This document shows, one piece after another, positions 6,815-15,019 of a stretch of DNA of 44,996 bases. This stretch comes from Mucilaginibacter psychrotolerans. GTDB taxonomy: Bacteria; Bacteroidota; Bacteroidia; Sphingobacteriales; Sphingobacteriaceae. The first letter of the stretch is position 1. Each line of letters begins with the position of its first letter. The stretch spans positions 1-44,996 of the forward strand of contig NZ_SOZE01000043.1 in assembly GCF_004519315.1 (NCBI RefSeq), in the 5' to 3' direction. Below the pieces are notes generated by a model. That model had not been told where the DNA came from, did not search any database, and saw nothing but the letters and a program-made list of their open reading frames with translations. The position numbers and the translations under genes are program-made.

Positions 6815-7678
6815 ATGGCAAGAACAACATATCAGGATTTACTGGATGCAGGTGTACACTTTGGCCACCTTACCCGCAAATGGGACCCGAAAATGTCACA
6901 GTACATTTTTATGGAGCGCAACGGTATCCACATTATCGATCTAAACAAAACCTTATCTAAGGTTGAAGAAGCTGCTGCAGCTATAAAACAAATCGTAAAA
7001 TCGGGCCGCAAGGTATTATTCGTAGCTACCAAGAAACAAGCTAAGGATATCGTAGCCGAGCAAGCGAAACTGGTAAACATGCCCTACATCACCGAGCGTT
7101 GGTTGGGTGGTATGTTAACCAACTTTGCTACCGTACGCAAGTCGATCAAAAAGATGTCTAACATCGATAAATTGACTAAAGACGGTACTTACAGCAACCT
7201 TTCTAAAAAAGAAAGACTGATGATACAACGCGAGCGTATCAAACTAGAATCTTTGCTGGGTGGTATATCAGATCTTAACCGTTTACCGGCTGCTTTGTTC
7301 CTTATCGACGTGAAGAAAGAGCACATCGCTGTTTCGGAAGCTTTGAAATTAAACATCCCGACTTTCGCGATGGTTGATACCAACTCAGATCCTTCTAACA
7401 TCGATTTCCCTATCCCGGCTAACGACGATGCTACTAAATCAATATCTTTGATTACAGGTATCATTATCAAAGCTATCGAAGAAGGTTTGGAAGAACGCAA
7501 ACGCGATAAAGAAGACGAAACTGAGAAAGAAGCTGCTGCTGCTAAAGCAAAAGCTGACGCTCCTGAAGTAGCAGATCGTTCTGCAGCAACTGAAGGTGGC
7601 AAAAGGAGAAGGACCGCAGAAGTTACAGCCGAAGCTGCTGAAACAGAAGCCCCTGCTGCTGAATCAACAGAAGAATAA
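6815..7678 (+). CDS. rpsB: 30S ribosomal protein S2
   Basis: A 287-residue uS2 protein. Family motifs are LLDAGVHFGHLTRKWDPKM, RKVLFVATKKQA, ITERWLGGMLTNF, LPAALFLIDVKKEHIAVSEA and PTFAMVDTNSDP. After about residue 235 there is an Ala/Glu-rich extension (EKEAAAAKAKADAPE...ESTEE) that enlarges the usual 230-260-residue protein and is common in Bacteroidota. GGAGG at 6802-6806 serves as an SD-like site. It is followed by tsf after a 144-base gap filled by a repeat element, instead of the short gap usual for this pair. Confidence 0.97.
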   Translation: MARTTYQDLLDAGVHFGHLTRKWDPKMSQYIFMERNGIHIIDLNKTLSKVEEAAAAIKQIVKSGRKVLFVATKKQAKDIVAEQAKLVNMPYITERWLGGMLTNFATVRKSIKKMSNIDKLTKDGTYSNLSKKERLMIQRERIKLESLLGGISDLNRLPAALFLIDVKKEHIAVSEALKLNIPTFAMVDTNSDPSNIDFPIPANDDATKSISLITGIIIKAIEEGLEERKRDKEDETEKEAAAAKAKADAPEVADRSAATEGGKRRRTAEVTAEAAETEAPAAESTEE

Positions 7679-7682
7679 TATT

Positions 7683-7810
7683 GGTGAGTGGTGGGTAGTG
7701 AATGGTGAGTTGTTCCAACCCGCTGGTTACTATTCACCACTTATTCATTAATAAAATTTGGTGTTTGGAGATACGAGTTAAAACTATTTACCACTCACTA
7801 CCCACTATTT
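7683..7810. repeat. GTGAGTGGTGGGTAGTGA-type inverted repeat between rpsB and tsf
   Basis: The left arm (7683-7711) consists of irregular GTGAGT/GTGGGT/GTGAAT words; the right arms (about 7730-7745 and 7784-7810) consist of their complements (CACTCACTACCCACT). The longest match, AGTGGTGGGTAGTGAATGG against AATAGTGGGTAGTGAGTGG (reverse complement of the right arm), differs at two or three positions. The element fills nearly the whole rpsB-tsf spacer and could fold as a hairpin in the transcript. Confidence 0.7.
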
Positions 7811-7822
7811 AACTAAAATAAA

Positions 7823-8674
7823 ATGTCTACAGTACAAATCTCTGCATCTGATGTAAACAAACTGCGCCAGCAAACCGGTGCAGGCATGATGGATTGCAAA
7901 AAAGCTTTAACTGAAACCAATGGTGATTTTGAAGCGGCTATTGATTTTTTAAGGAAAAAAGGTGCTAAGGTTGCTGCAAGCCGCCAGGACCGTGAGAGCA
8001 ACGAAGGTGTTGTTATATCACGCACTTCGGCAGATGGTAAACGTGGTGTTATCATCGAGCTTAACTGCGAAACAGATTTCGTAGCTAAGAATGCCGAATT
8101 CGTAGCATTTGCTAACGAAATTGCTAACATAGCTGTTGAGGCTAACCCAAAAAGCATCGAAGAGCTTTACGCTTTAAATATCGATGTTGAAAACACTAGC
8201 GTTAAAATTGGTGATGCTATCATCGATAAAACCGGCAAAATCGGCGAGAAAATAGGCGTATCTAAATACGAAGTAATTGAAGACGATAAAGTTGTGGCTT
8301 ATATACACGGTAACTTCCGTTTAGGTGTATTGGTAGGCTTAAGCAAAAACGTTGAAGGTGCTGATGAAGCAGGTAAAGATGTTGCCATGCAAATTGCTGC
8401 CATGAACCCCGTTGCTATTGACAAAGATGGCGTTGATGCATCAGTTATTGAGCGCGAGCTTGAAATTGCAAAAGATGTTATCCGTGCAGAAGGCAAGCCA
8501 GAAGCAATGGTTGAAAAAATCGCTGCCGGCAAGCTGAACAAATTCTACAAAGATTCTACTTTGCTTAACCAGGAGTTCGTGAAGGATTCTTCGAAGAGCG
8601 TAAGCCAGTTCCTGGATACCGTAGATAAAGGTCTTACCGTTACCGCCTTTAAGCGGGTAGCTTTAGGAGCTTAA
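7823..8674 (+). CDS. tsf: Translation elongation factor Ts
   Basis: A 283-residue nucleotide exchange factor for EF-Tu. The N-terminal UBA-like domain has the signature LRQQTGAGMMDCKKALTE, and the core includes EGVVISRT, GVIIELNCETDFVAKN (the conserved ETDFVA) and AMQIAAMNPVA. Length is in the family range. It follows rpsB as in most bacteria and is closed by an intrinsic terminator at 8682-8715. The intervening repeat may lower or uncouple its expression from rpsB (inference). Confidence 0.97.
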   Translation: MSTVQISASDVNKLRQQTGAGMMDCKKALTETNGDFEAAIDFLRKKGAKVAASRQDRESNEGVVISRTSADGKRGVIIELNCETDFVAKNAEFVAFANEIANIAVEANPKSIEELYALNIDVENTSVKIGDAIIDKTGKIGEKIGVSKYEVIEDDKVVAYIHGNFRLGVLVGLSKNVEGADEAGKDVAMQIAAMNPVAIDKDGVDASVIERELEIAKDVIRAEGKPEAMVEKIAAGKLNKFYKDSTLLNQEFVKDSSKSVSQFLDTVDKGLTVTAFKRVALGA

Positions 8675-8681
8675 ATATATT

Positions 8682-8715
8682 ATCCCCCTCGTTTTTAGCG
8701 AGGGGGATTTTTTTT
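8682..8715 (+). terminator. Intrinsic terminator after tsf
   Basis: ATCCCCCTCG (8682-8691) pairs perfectly with CGAGGGGGAT (8699-8708) around a 7-base loop and is followed by eight T. It begins 7 bases after the tsf stop. Confidence 0.9.
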
Positions 8716-8720
8716 GCAAT

Positions 8721-8823
8721 AGCCCCACCCAACCCTCCCCGGTAGGGAGGGCTTTATTATGAGGGGACATTATAAAACACAATTTATAAAGTCTCCCCTT
8801 CCGGGGGAGATTTAGAGGGGGCT
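8721..8823. repeat. GC-rich palindromic interspersed repeat, copy 2
   Basis: This is the reverse-orientation copy of 4184-4273: AGCCCCACCCAACCCTCCCC... at the left and ...GGGGGAGATTTAGAGGGGGC at the right, with an AT-rich centre of about 35 bases. The arms agree almost base for base between copies while the centres differ. It fills the space between the tsf terminator and the nagA start codon, ending 3 bases before ATG. Confidence 0.8.
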
Positions 8824-8826
8824 ACT

Positions 8827-9948
8827 ATGATAACAGCACTTCATAATCTTAAACTCATCTCTAATGGTGCCATCAGCCATGGCAAGGCAATTATCATCTC
8901 AGGTGATACGATAATCGACGTGGTTGATGAGTCGGCCATACCGCATGAAGCATTAAAAAAAGATTTGCAAGGTGCTTACGTCGCCCCCGGCCTTATAGAC
9001 TTGCAGATTTACGGCAGTGGTGGCAAACTCTTCGCCGGTACGCCGGAGGTGGCTGCTTTAAAGCGGATGGAAGATGATTTGCTTAAACAGGGTACTATCG
9101 GCTTTTTCGCAACCATTGGCACCAATACAAACGAAATTGTTGAACAAGGCATTGCTGCGGCAAAAGCCTACCGTGCCGAGGCACGCGGGTGCTTTTGGGG
9201 TTTGCATCTCGAAGGCCCATACCTCAATCCCACCAAAAAAGGTGCCCATCCGGAAAAGTACATCAAGAAAGCTACCCTTGCCGAAGTTAAAGGTTGGGTG
9301 GAAAGTGCCGAGGGCACCATTAAGATGATAACCATTGCGCCCGAGCTGCAAGACGAGGAGGTGATTGATTACCTGCACGCGCAAGGCATCATCATATCGT
9401 CGGGCCATAGCAACGCTACTTATGAGCAGGGTAAGGCATTCTTGAATAAGCCTATCCCGGCAGTTACGCATTTGTTCAATGCCATGCCGCAGATGCATCA
9501 TCGAGAGCCGGGCTACATCCCCGCTATTTTCGAAGAGAAACCTTATACCAGCATAGTAGCTGATGGCAACCACGTAGATTGGCCCATGATACGCCTGGCC
9601 AAGCGCGAATTGGGCGATAAGCTTTTCCTGATAACCGATGCTGTAACCGCAGCCACCGAAGGTGCTTACCAGCATCGTTTAGAAGGCGATAAATACGTAA
9701 TGCCTGATGGCACGCTTTCTGGTTCGAGCCTTACCATGCTGAAAGCCGTGCAAAATTGCGTAGAAAAGGCAGGCATTGACTTAGCTGAAGCCATCAACAT
9801 GGCCTCTAAATATCCTGCTGAATTATCAAAAATGAACCAAAATGGCCAAATTGTTGAAGGCTTTTATGCTGATATGCTAGTTTTTGATGAAACTTATCAA
9901 ATTAATGCAACTATTTTTAAAGGGAATTTATTAACAGTAGCTACATAA
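8827..9948 (+). CDS. nagA: N-acetylglucosamine-6-phosphate deacetylase
   Basis: A 373-residue amidohydrolase-superfamily enzyme that deacetylates GlcNAc-6-P to glucosamine-6-P in amino-sugar and cell-wall recycling. Seen are APGLIDLQIYGSGG, the metal Glu in HLEGPYLNPTKKGAHP, SSGHSNATYEQG and THLFNAMPQMHHREPG (metal histidines), ADGNHVDWPM, the catalytic Asp in LITDAV, and LSGSSLTML. Length fits the family. The ATG directly follows repeat copy 2, so any leader RNA consists largely of that palindrome. No nag regulator or nagB is adjacent; it stands alone between tsf and pyrH. Confidence 0.93.
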   Translation: MITALHNLKLISNGAISHGKAIIISGDTIIDVVDESAIPHEALKKDLQGAYVAPGLIDLQIYGSGGKLFAGTPEVAALKRMEDDLLKQGTIGFFATIGTNTNEIVEQGIAAAKAYRAEARGCFWGLHLEGPYLNPTKKGAHPEKYIKKATLAEVKGWVESAEGTIKMITIAPELQDEEVIDYLHAQGIIISSGHSNATYEQGKAFLNKPIPAVTHLFNAMPQMHHREPGYIPAIFEEKPYTSIVADGNHVDWPMIRLAKRELGDKLFLITDAVTAATEGAYQHRLEGDKYVMPDGTLSGSSLTMLKAVQNCVEKAGIDLAEAINMASKYPAELSKMNQNGQIVEGFYADMLVFDETYQINATIFKGNLLTVAT

Positions 9949-9973
9949 ACTTTTTACAATCCTATTAATTAAC

Positions 9974-9981
9974 TATTTTTG
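9974..9981 (+). promoter_or_regulatory. Possible -7 box of pyrH
   Basis: TATTTTTG matches TAnnTTTG. It lies 17 bases before the pyrH ATG, implying a leader of about 11 bases. The -33 position holds TTTT (9951-9954, 19-base spacing) rather than TTTG, so this is tentative. Confidence 0.45.
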
Positions 9982-9998
9982 AAAAATCATTCCTATAC

Positions 9999-10703
9999 AT
10001 GAAATACAAAAGAGTTCTCCTAAAGCTTAGCGGCGAATCCCTGATGGGACAAAGACAATACGGTATTGATAACAACCAGGTTTTGCAATATGCGCAAGAC
10101 ATCAAAGCTGTAAAAGAACAAGGTATAGAAATTGCAGTAGTAGTTGGCGGTGGCAACATATTCCGTGGGCTAAGTGCCGAGAAAAGCGGCATGGAACGCG
10201 CCCAGGCCGATTATATGGGCATGCTTGCTACCGTGATCAACTGCATGGCACTACAGAATGCATTAGAAAGCGTGGGTGTTGAGACCCGTCTGCAATCGGC
10301 CATTAAGATGGAGCAGATCTGCGAGCCTTACATCCGTCGTCGTGCTATGCACCATTTGGAATGCGGCAAAATCGTCATCTTTGGCGCAGGTACAGGTAAC
10401 CCATATTTTACTACCGATACGGCCGCGTCGTTGCGTGCTATCGAAATAAAAGCCGATGTGGTTTTAAAAGGAACCCGTGTAGATGGTATTTACACCGCCG
10501 ACCCGGAGAAGGACCCCACCGCAACTCGTTATGATGAAATATCTTTCCAGGAAGTGTATGATAAAGGCCTTAGCGTAATGGATATGACTGCCATTACCCT
10601 TTGCCAGGAAAACAAACTGCCCATCATCGTATTCGATATGAACAAACCGGGCAACTTTATGAAGATTGCTCAGGGCGAACCCATTGGTACCTTAGTTAAG
10701 TAA
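9999..10703 (+). CDS. pyrH: UMP kinase
   Basis: A 234-residue hexameric-type bacterial UMP kinase of the amino-acid-kinase fold that phosphorylates UMP to UDP in pyrimidine synthesis. The N-terminal LKLSGESLMG is the phosphate-binding loop; VVGGGNIFRG, GAGTGNPYFTTDTAA and VLKGTRVDGIYTADPEKDP are family motifs. Length is exact for the family. It often neighbours frr; here frr is 11 kb away. It is closed by a terminator at 10726. Confidence 0.96.
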   Translation: MKYKRVLLKLSGESLMGQRQYGIDNNQVLQYAQDIKAVKEQGIEIAVVVGGGNIFRGLSAEKSGMERAQADYMGMLATVINCMALQNALESVGVETRLQSAIKMEQICEPYIRRRAMHHLECGKIVIFGAGTGNPYFTTDTAASLRAIEIKADVVLKGTRVDGIYTADPEKDPTATRYDEISFQEVYDKGLSVMDMTAITLCQENKLPIIVFDMNKPGNFMKIAQGEPIGTLVK

Positions 10704-10725
10704 GGATATCTTTTATTGAAATAAT

Positions 10726-10762
10726 AAAACGCCATGATGGTTATGCCATGCATGGCGTTTTT
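10726..10762 (+). terminator. Intrinsic terminator after pyrH
   Basis: AAAACGCCATG (10726-10736) pairs with CATGGCGTTTT (10751-10761), followed by a short T-run. The stem core ACGCCATG is the same as in the terminator at 24043-24088. Confidence 0.85.
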
Positions 10763-10817
10763 GCTTATAACGACTTTTTATAGAAACAGCCTCTCTTCAT
10801 CCTTAAGAAATTGCTTG

Positions 10818-10849
10818 TTGGTTTAGCAGTTCGATTTTTTTTACCTTTG
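10818..10849 (+). promoter_or_regulatory. Promoter candidate for the PAS membrane protein
   Basis: TTG (10818-10820), a 21-base spacer and TACCTTTG (10842-10849) match the Bacteroidota consensus. The predicted start near 10856 gives a leader of about 140 bases, longer than most here. No riboswitch fold was recognised in it. Confidence 0.5.
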
Positions 10850-10997
10850 TAAAATAATAACGTCAGGTTGAAATCTTTTTAAAGCCACCTGTAGCTGATT
10901 ATCGGCTAAGCACCAGATCGTTTCAAAATAGCATCACGGTGCTATTCGTTTTGAATAATCCGATTTGTCCGGCGCATGATCTGCTATTTAATGTCCC

Positions 10998-12260
10998 ATG
11001 AAATTTCTTTGCTCTTACCCCAATTATTTAATTAACCGCTACAAAGCCGGCATACGGTTAATCAAACAAAACCCTTCTGTTGACGAGCATCAAATTTTTA
11101 CTTATTGGCAAAATAAAACGTTTGCTATACTTTTAGTATATATAATGCCGGCATGTATCGTGGTATTGGTTCCCAGTATGATTTTGGAGTTTCGTGAAGG
11201 AGATCATAAGGTAGTTATTTTAGATGTGCTGGCGTTTGTGGCTGTTTATATTACAGCATTAAGCCGGCAGTTAAGCTACAGTTCCCGCAAAATAATAATA
11301 GCTGCTATCCTTACCGTTTTTTCTTTCCTGCTCATGATTTTTATGAAATCACTTGCAATGGGCACCATATACTTCTTTGCGCTTAGCATTTTTCTAACGT
11401 TGCAGTTCTCAAACGAAATGGCTTATAGCTGGATAATTACAAAAACTGTTTTATGCCTAACTTTTACAGGTTTGTTTTGGGGTAATATTGTTTCGTTAAG
11501 CCAATATTTCAACATCAGCTTTTACCGGTGGGTAATTTACACATCAAACTTTTTGCTGCTCGATTGGATTATTATCATTACCATTAGACAGTTGCTCGGC
11601 GGGCTAGAAAAAGCAACGATAAAAAGAGCAGGTTTGTACGATCAGCTGGAAATGGAAATAAGCCATAAAATTAAGCAAAACAAGCTTTTGACGCAGTCAC
11701 AGGCTCAATACAAAATGCTATTTTCCAGTAGCCCATTACCCAAATTTTTAATAGATAAGGATTCAAAGCGATTTAAGCAGGTAAATCAAGCCGCAATAGA
11801 TCATTATGGCTACACCGAGGCCGAGTTTTTAAATATGCAGCAAAGCGATATTGAATGCCCGGGCGAAATGATGGTAAACGAACTCCGACATCCGGGCGAA
11901 GCTGCCTTATTCAATACCATTCACACTACAAAGGGCAATAACAAGATCCATGTTGAAGTGCGAAGCAATGAATTGATATTTAACGATAGAAATGCTATAC
12001 TGGCTACAACAACAGATGTTACGCAAAGCGTAAAAAACATTAAAGCAATTAAAGAACAGAATGAGAAGTTGCAAAAAATAGCCTTTTTGCAGTCGCACGT
12101 GGCGAGGGTACCCGTAGCCAATATTATAGGGCTAACCAATTTGTTAATCGATTCAACTTCCTCCGAAACCGAGCAAGAGCTTATTGTTTATTTAAGGCAA
12201 TCTGCCTTGCAGTTAGATGCTGTAATCAGAAATATTGTTAAAAACACAGAAGAAAATTGA
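10998..12260 (+). CDS. Membrane PAS-domain sensor with degenerate histidine-phosphoacceptor helix, no ATPase domain
   Basis: A 420-residue protein. Roughly residues 43-200 form five to six hydrophobic helices, then a charged coiled linker (about 205-235), a PAS domain (about 236-345; SSPLPKFLIDKD, VNQAAIDHYGYTEAEFLNM, TTDVTQ) and a final helix pair (354-420). The pair contains LQSHVARVPVANIIGL, which aligns with the HisKA phosphoacceptor helix of Bacteroidota PAS kinases (usually QSHEVRAPLARI.GL): His367 is kept but the Glu after it is not. The protein stops where a HATPase domain should begin, so it cannot autophosphorylate alone. It may accept phosphate from another kinase, dimerise with one, or be a relic. 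The gene is AT-richer than its neighbours. Confidence 0.8.
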   Translation: MKFLCSYPNYLINRYKAGIRLIKQNPSVDEHQIFTYWQNKTFAILLVYIMPACIVVLVPSMILEFREGDHKVVILDVLAFVAVYITALSRQLSYSSRKIIIAAILTVFSFLLMIFMKSLAMGTIYFFALSIFLTLQFSNEMAYSWIITKTVLCLTFTGLFWGNIVSLSQYFNISFYRWVIYTSNFLLLDWIIIITIRQLLGGLEKATIKRAGLYDQLEMEISHKIKQNKLLTQSQAQYKMLFSSSPLPKFLIDKDSKRFKQVNQAAIDHYGYTEAEFLNMQQSDIECPGEMMVNELRHPGEAALFNTIHTTKGNNKIHVEVRSNELIFNDRNAILATTTDVTQSVKNIKAIKEQNEKLQKIAFLQSHVARVPVANIIGLTNLLIDSTSSETEQELIVYLRQSALQLDAVIRNIVKNTEEN

Positions 12261-12628
12261 AGTAACTCATCAAATAAAGTTCCCGCTGGTTGTATGTCTA
12301 TGTAATTTGACGTTAAAAAACTGTTTACCACTTTGGTGGGCAATTTTAAACAGACCTTTAAAACAGAGGTTGATAAAACTATTGATTTGGGAGACTGGAG
12401 CAACCAACGACCAACCAATAACAATTTTATTTATAAGTGACAGCAAATACTGACCGTGGTTGAAAAATTAGGTCTAAAAGTAATTTCATCCGTTCGAATA
12501 GAAGGGCAGCGTAGCTTTAAGTCCTCTTTCATAAAAAAAATTAACCAAAAACTAATCCAAACAAAATCCGCGTGTAATTTATTCTCGTTTGTATATTAAT
12601 TATAGCATCCCCTCTATTGAGACATACA
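12261..12628. other. Intergenic region without a recognised gene
   Basis: 368 bases between the PAS protein and the XRE gene. The only structure I see is a weak stem, CTGTTTA...TAAACAG (about 12321-12355), without a T-run. No open frame with family character was found. The last 60 bases (TTCTCGTTTGTATATTAATT) are AT-rich and may hold the XRE promoter. Confidence 0.4.
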
Positions 12629-12868
12629 ATGAAGAATTTGTTAAATTTTAAAGTAAAAGCAGTAGCGGCCAACATCCGCAAAAAACGGGAAGAATTGAAT
12701 TATACCCAGGAATATTTGGCAGCAAAGCTTAATATATCACAAAATGCCTACAGCAAAATTGAGCTTGGCTATACAAAGATTACCTTGGAGCGCCTGTTCC
12801 AGATTTCTGATGTATTAGAAACAGATTTGCTTGAGTTGATCAAAACCCCTGAGGCAGAAGCCGCATAA
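12629..12868 (+). CDS. XRE-family helix-turn-helix regulator
   Basis: A 79-residue DNA-binding protein starting at ATG 12629; the upstream in-frame TTG at 12617 is less likely. The HTH_3 domain is nearly the whole protein: VAANIRKKREELNYTQEYLA, then AKLNISQNAYSKIELGYTKI with the recognition helix, then TLERLFQISDVLETDLLELI. It has the size of Cro/SinR-like proteins. A weak stemless AT-rich leader precedes it, and the next gene (HD hydrolase) is 60 bases on with its own candidate -7 box. No toxin gene is adjacent, so it is more likely a transcription regulator than an antitoxin. Confidence 0.88.
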   Translation: MKNLLNFKVKAVAANIRKKREELNYTQEYLAAKLNISQNAYSKIELGYTKITLERLFQISDVLETDLLELIKTPEAEAA

Positions 12869-12903
12869 TTTCATAAAACAACTGCAAACTAAATCTGATA
12901 AAA

Positions 12904-12911
12904 TATATTTG
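12904..12911 (+). promoter_or_regulatory. Possible -7 box of the HD hydrolase gene
   Basis: TATATTTG matches TAnnTTTG, 17 bases before the ATG at 12929. No good -33 element at the right spacing, so tentative. Confidence 0.35.
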
Positions 12912-12928
12912 CGGCAAATTGTGTTAAC

Positions 12929-13573
12929 ATGAGCCACGCAGATATAATAGCCAAAACCGTCCGTTTTGTGCAGGATACCCTCAAGGATGCTGAAGGCGGC
13001 CATGACTGGTGGCATATCAGTCGCGTGCACACCAATGCCAAACGGATTGCAGAAACTGAAGTATGCGATACCCTTGTTGTTGAACTGGCAGCATTGCTGC
13101 ACGATATTGCCGACAGTAAATTCCATAACGGCGACGAAGAGATAGGGCCTAAAACTGCAGGCGATTTCCTCTGGGGGTTGCAGCTGGATGCCGCCATAGT
13201 CATGCACGTGCAGCAAATCATCAGGCACATGTCCTTCAAATCCAGCTTCGACAAGGCAACCTTTTATTCTTTGGAGTTCGGCGTAGTACAGGATGCCGAC
13301 CGGTTGGATGCCATTGGTGCCATTGGCGTTGCCCGCGCATTTACCTACGGCGGTTTTAAGGGCCGCGAAATTTACAACCCCAATATTGCCCCCCACCTTA
13401 ACATGAGTAAGGAAGAGTATAAAAATACTACCGCGCCCACCATCAACCACTTTTACGAAAAACTACTGTTGCTTAAGGATAAGATGAACACCGATACCGG
13501 CAAGCAAATGGCAACCCAAAGGCATCAGTTTATGCTGGATTATCTGCAGCAATTTTACAGCGAAGTGCAATAG
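12929..13573 (+). CDS. HD-domain phosphohydrolase (YedJ/YpgQ-like)
   Basis: A 214-residue HD-superfamily protein. The metal-binding set is visible: His in GGHDWWHISRVHTNAKRIA, the HD pair in LAALLHDIADSKFH, and the later Asp in VQDADRLDAIGAIGVARAF. This pattern with the DADRLDAIGAIG motif belongs to the YedJ/YpgQ branch, some of which hydrolyse nucleoside triphosphates or diphosphates. The substrate here is unknown. Cytosolic; no fused domains. It stands 30 bases before the porin gene. Confidence 0.88.
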   Translation: MSHADIIAKTVRFVQDTLKDAEGGHDWWHISRVHTNAKRIAETEVCDTLVVELAALLHDIADSKFHNGDEEIGPKTAGDFLWGLQLDAAIVMHVQQIIRHMSFKSSFDKATFYSLEFGVVQDADRLDAIGAIGVARAFTYGGFKGREIYNPNIAPHLNMSKEEYKNTTAPTINHFYEKLLLLKDKMNTDTGKQMATQRHQFMLDYLQQFYSEVQ

Positions 13574-13603
13574 CTAATTGCTTCATTCCCTTGTTATAAA
13601 ATC

Positions 13604-14911
13604 ATGAATAAGCCTCTACTTTTTATAGCCCTGTTATTTATTTGTGCAAACGGGCTGGCGCAGGATAGCCTAAAGCAGCAAAAGTTTAACTTGCATTTTC
13701 AGCAAACCATTATCACGCAGTTCAAACCTGCATTCAGCGCGCCTTACACGGGTGACAATAGCTTGTTGACGAGCAAAGAAACGCAAACATCGTTAACCAC
13801 CACATTATTCGGGGGAGCCCGTTTGTGGAAAGGCGCCTCGGCTTATTTCAACCCCGAGATGTCGGGCGGCTCGGGTTTAAGCAAAACGCTCGGCATAGCG
13901 GGTTTCCCCAACGGCGAAACCTTTAGAGTGGGTGGGGCCGAACCTAAGATATATATTGCGCGACTGTATTTCTCGCAAAATTTCGAGTGGGGCAACGATA
14001 AAGACACCCTTGCAGATGATGTAAACCAGTTGGCTGGCCTGCGCAGCAAGCGTTATCTTAATTTTACCGTTGGCAAATTCGGCATGGCCGATTTTTTCGA
14101 TGGCAACGAGTTTAGCCACGATGCACGTTCGCAGTTCATGAACTGGTCGCTGATGGATAATGCCGCCTGGGATTACCCGGCCAATACCCGTGGCTACGTA
14201 ATGGGCGCCATGGCCGAGCTGGGCCAACCCACCTGGGCCCTGCGCTTTGCCTTTACTATGACTACCACATCCGCCAACGGCGCCATTTGGGACGAGCGAA
14301 TCTCACGTGCTAATACGCAAACTTTAGAGTACGAAAAACGCTACAAGCTAAACGGCCAACAAGGCACGTTAAGAGTGTTAGGTTTCCGCAACAACGGTAA
14401 AATGGGCAATTACCGGCAGGCGCTTGCGGTGCAGCCCATTGCCCCCGTGGTAGATACCAACCTGGTTTACGGTAAGCATAAGATGGGCTTCGGTATCAGT
14501 GCGGACCAATACCTGAGCAAGGATTTTGGCGTATTTGCGAAGCTGAGCTATAACGATGGCAAAACCGAGACATGGGCATTTACAGAAATCGACCGCTCTG
14601 TAAGCCTGGGCGCAGTACTAAAAGGCGGCAACTGGAAACGCAAGGACGACGAGCTCGGCCTGGCCTTCGTGGGCAACGGAATTTCCAAACCCCATCGCGA
14701 TTACCTTGCTGCGGGCGGTTATGGCTTTATTATAGGAGATGGTAAACTCAATTATGCTTCGGAACTGATTGCCGAAGTTTATTACAAACTGAACGCCTAC
14801 CAGGGCAAACTATGGCTTACGCCCGATTACCAGTTTATAGCCAACCCGGCCTACAATAGCGATAGGGGGCCGGTAAATGTATTCTCGTTAAGGGCGCATG
14901 TAGAGTTTTAG
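13604..14911 (+). CDS. OprB-like carbohydrate-selective porin
   Basis: A 435-residue outer-membrane protein. Residues 1-19 are a signal peptide ending GLAQ. The rest has amphipathic beta strands with aromatic girdles and ends in the phenylalanine typical of outer-membrane barrels. The C-terminal segment (YQGKLWLTPDYQFIANPAYN followed by DRGP and FSLRAHVEF) is the diagnostic end of the OprB family, as are GKFGMADFFDGNEFSHDAR and NTRGYVMGAMAEL. OprB porins pass sugars across the outer membrane; the sugar cannot be told. No sugar transporter is adjacent. Confidence 0.88.
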   Translation: MNKPLLFIALLFICANGLAQDSLKQQKFNLHFQQTIITQFKPAFSAPYTGDNSLLTSKETQTSLTTTLFGGARLWKGASAYFNPEMSGGSGLSKTLGIAGFPNGETFRVGGAEPKIYIARLYFSQNFEWGNDKDTLADDVNQLAGLRSKRYLNFTVGKFGMADFFDGNEFSHDARSQFMNWSLMDNAAWDYPANTRGYVMGAMAELGQPTWALRFAFTMTTTSANGAIWDERISRANTQTLEYEKRYKLNGQQGTLRVLGFRNNGKMGNYRQALAVQPIAPVVDTNLVYGKHKMGFGISADQYLSKDFGVFAKLSYNDGKTETWAFTEIDRSVSLGAVLKGGNWKRKDDELGLAFVGNGISKPHRDYLAAGGYGFIIGDGKLNYASELIAEVYYKLNAYQGKLWLTPDYQFIANPAYNSDRGPVNVFSLRAHVEF

Positions 14912-15019
14912 GCGATAAAGCCCACTGGTGTCAAATAATATGATTGTTATAAAGTTTCTTTTTGCAGCATTAAACCAAAGGCCGTAAGATAAGTCCGTAC
15001 TGATAGAAAGAACCCCGAG

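Noticed and set aside
7683..7810. CRISPR or regular satellite of GTGAGTA units
   Set aside because: No constant period; arms are inverted rather than tandem across the locus.
9058..9675. Minus-strand 205-residue frame opposite nagA
   Set aside because: nagA motifs are complete on the plus strand; the other frame is a codon-bias shadow.
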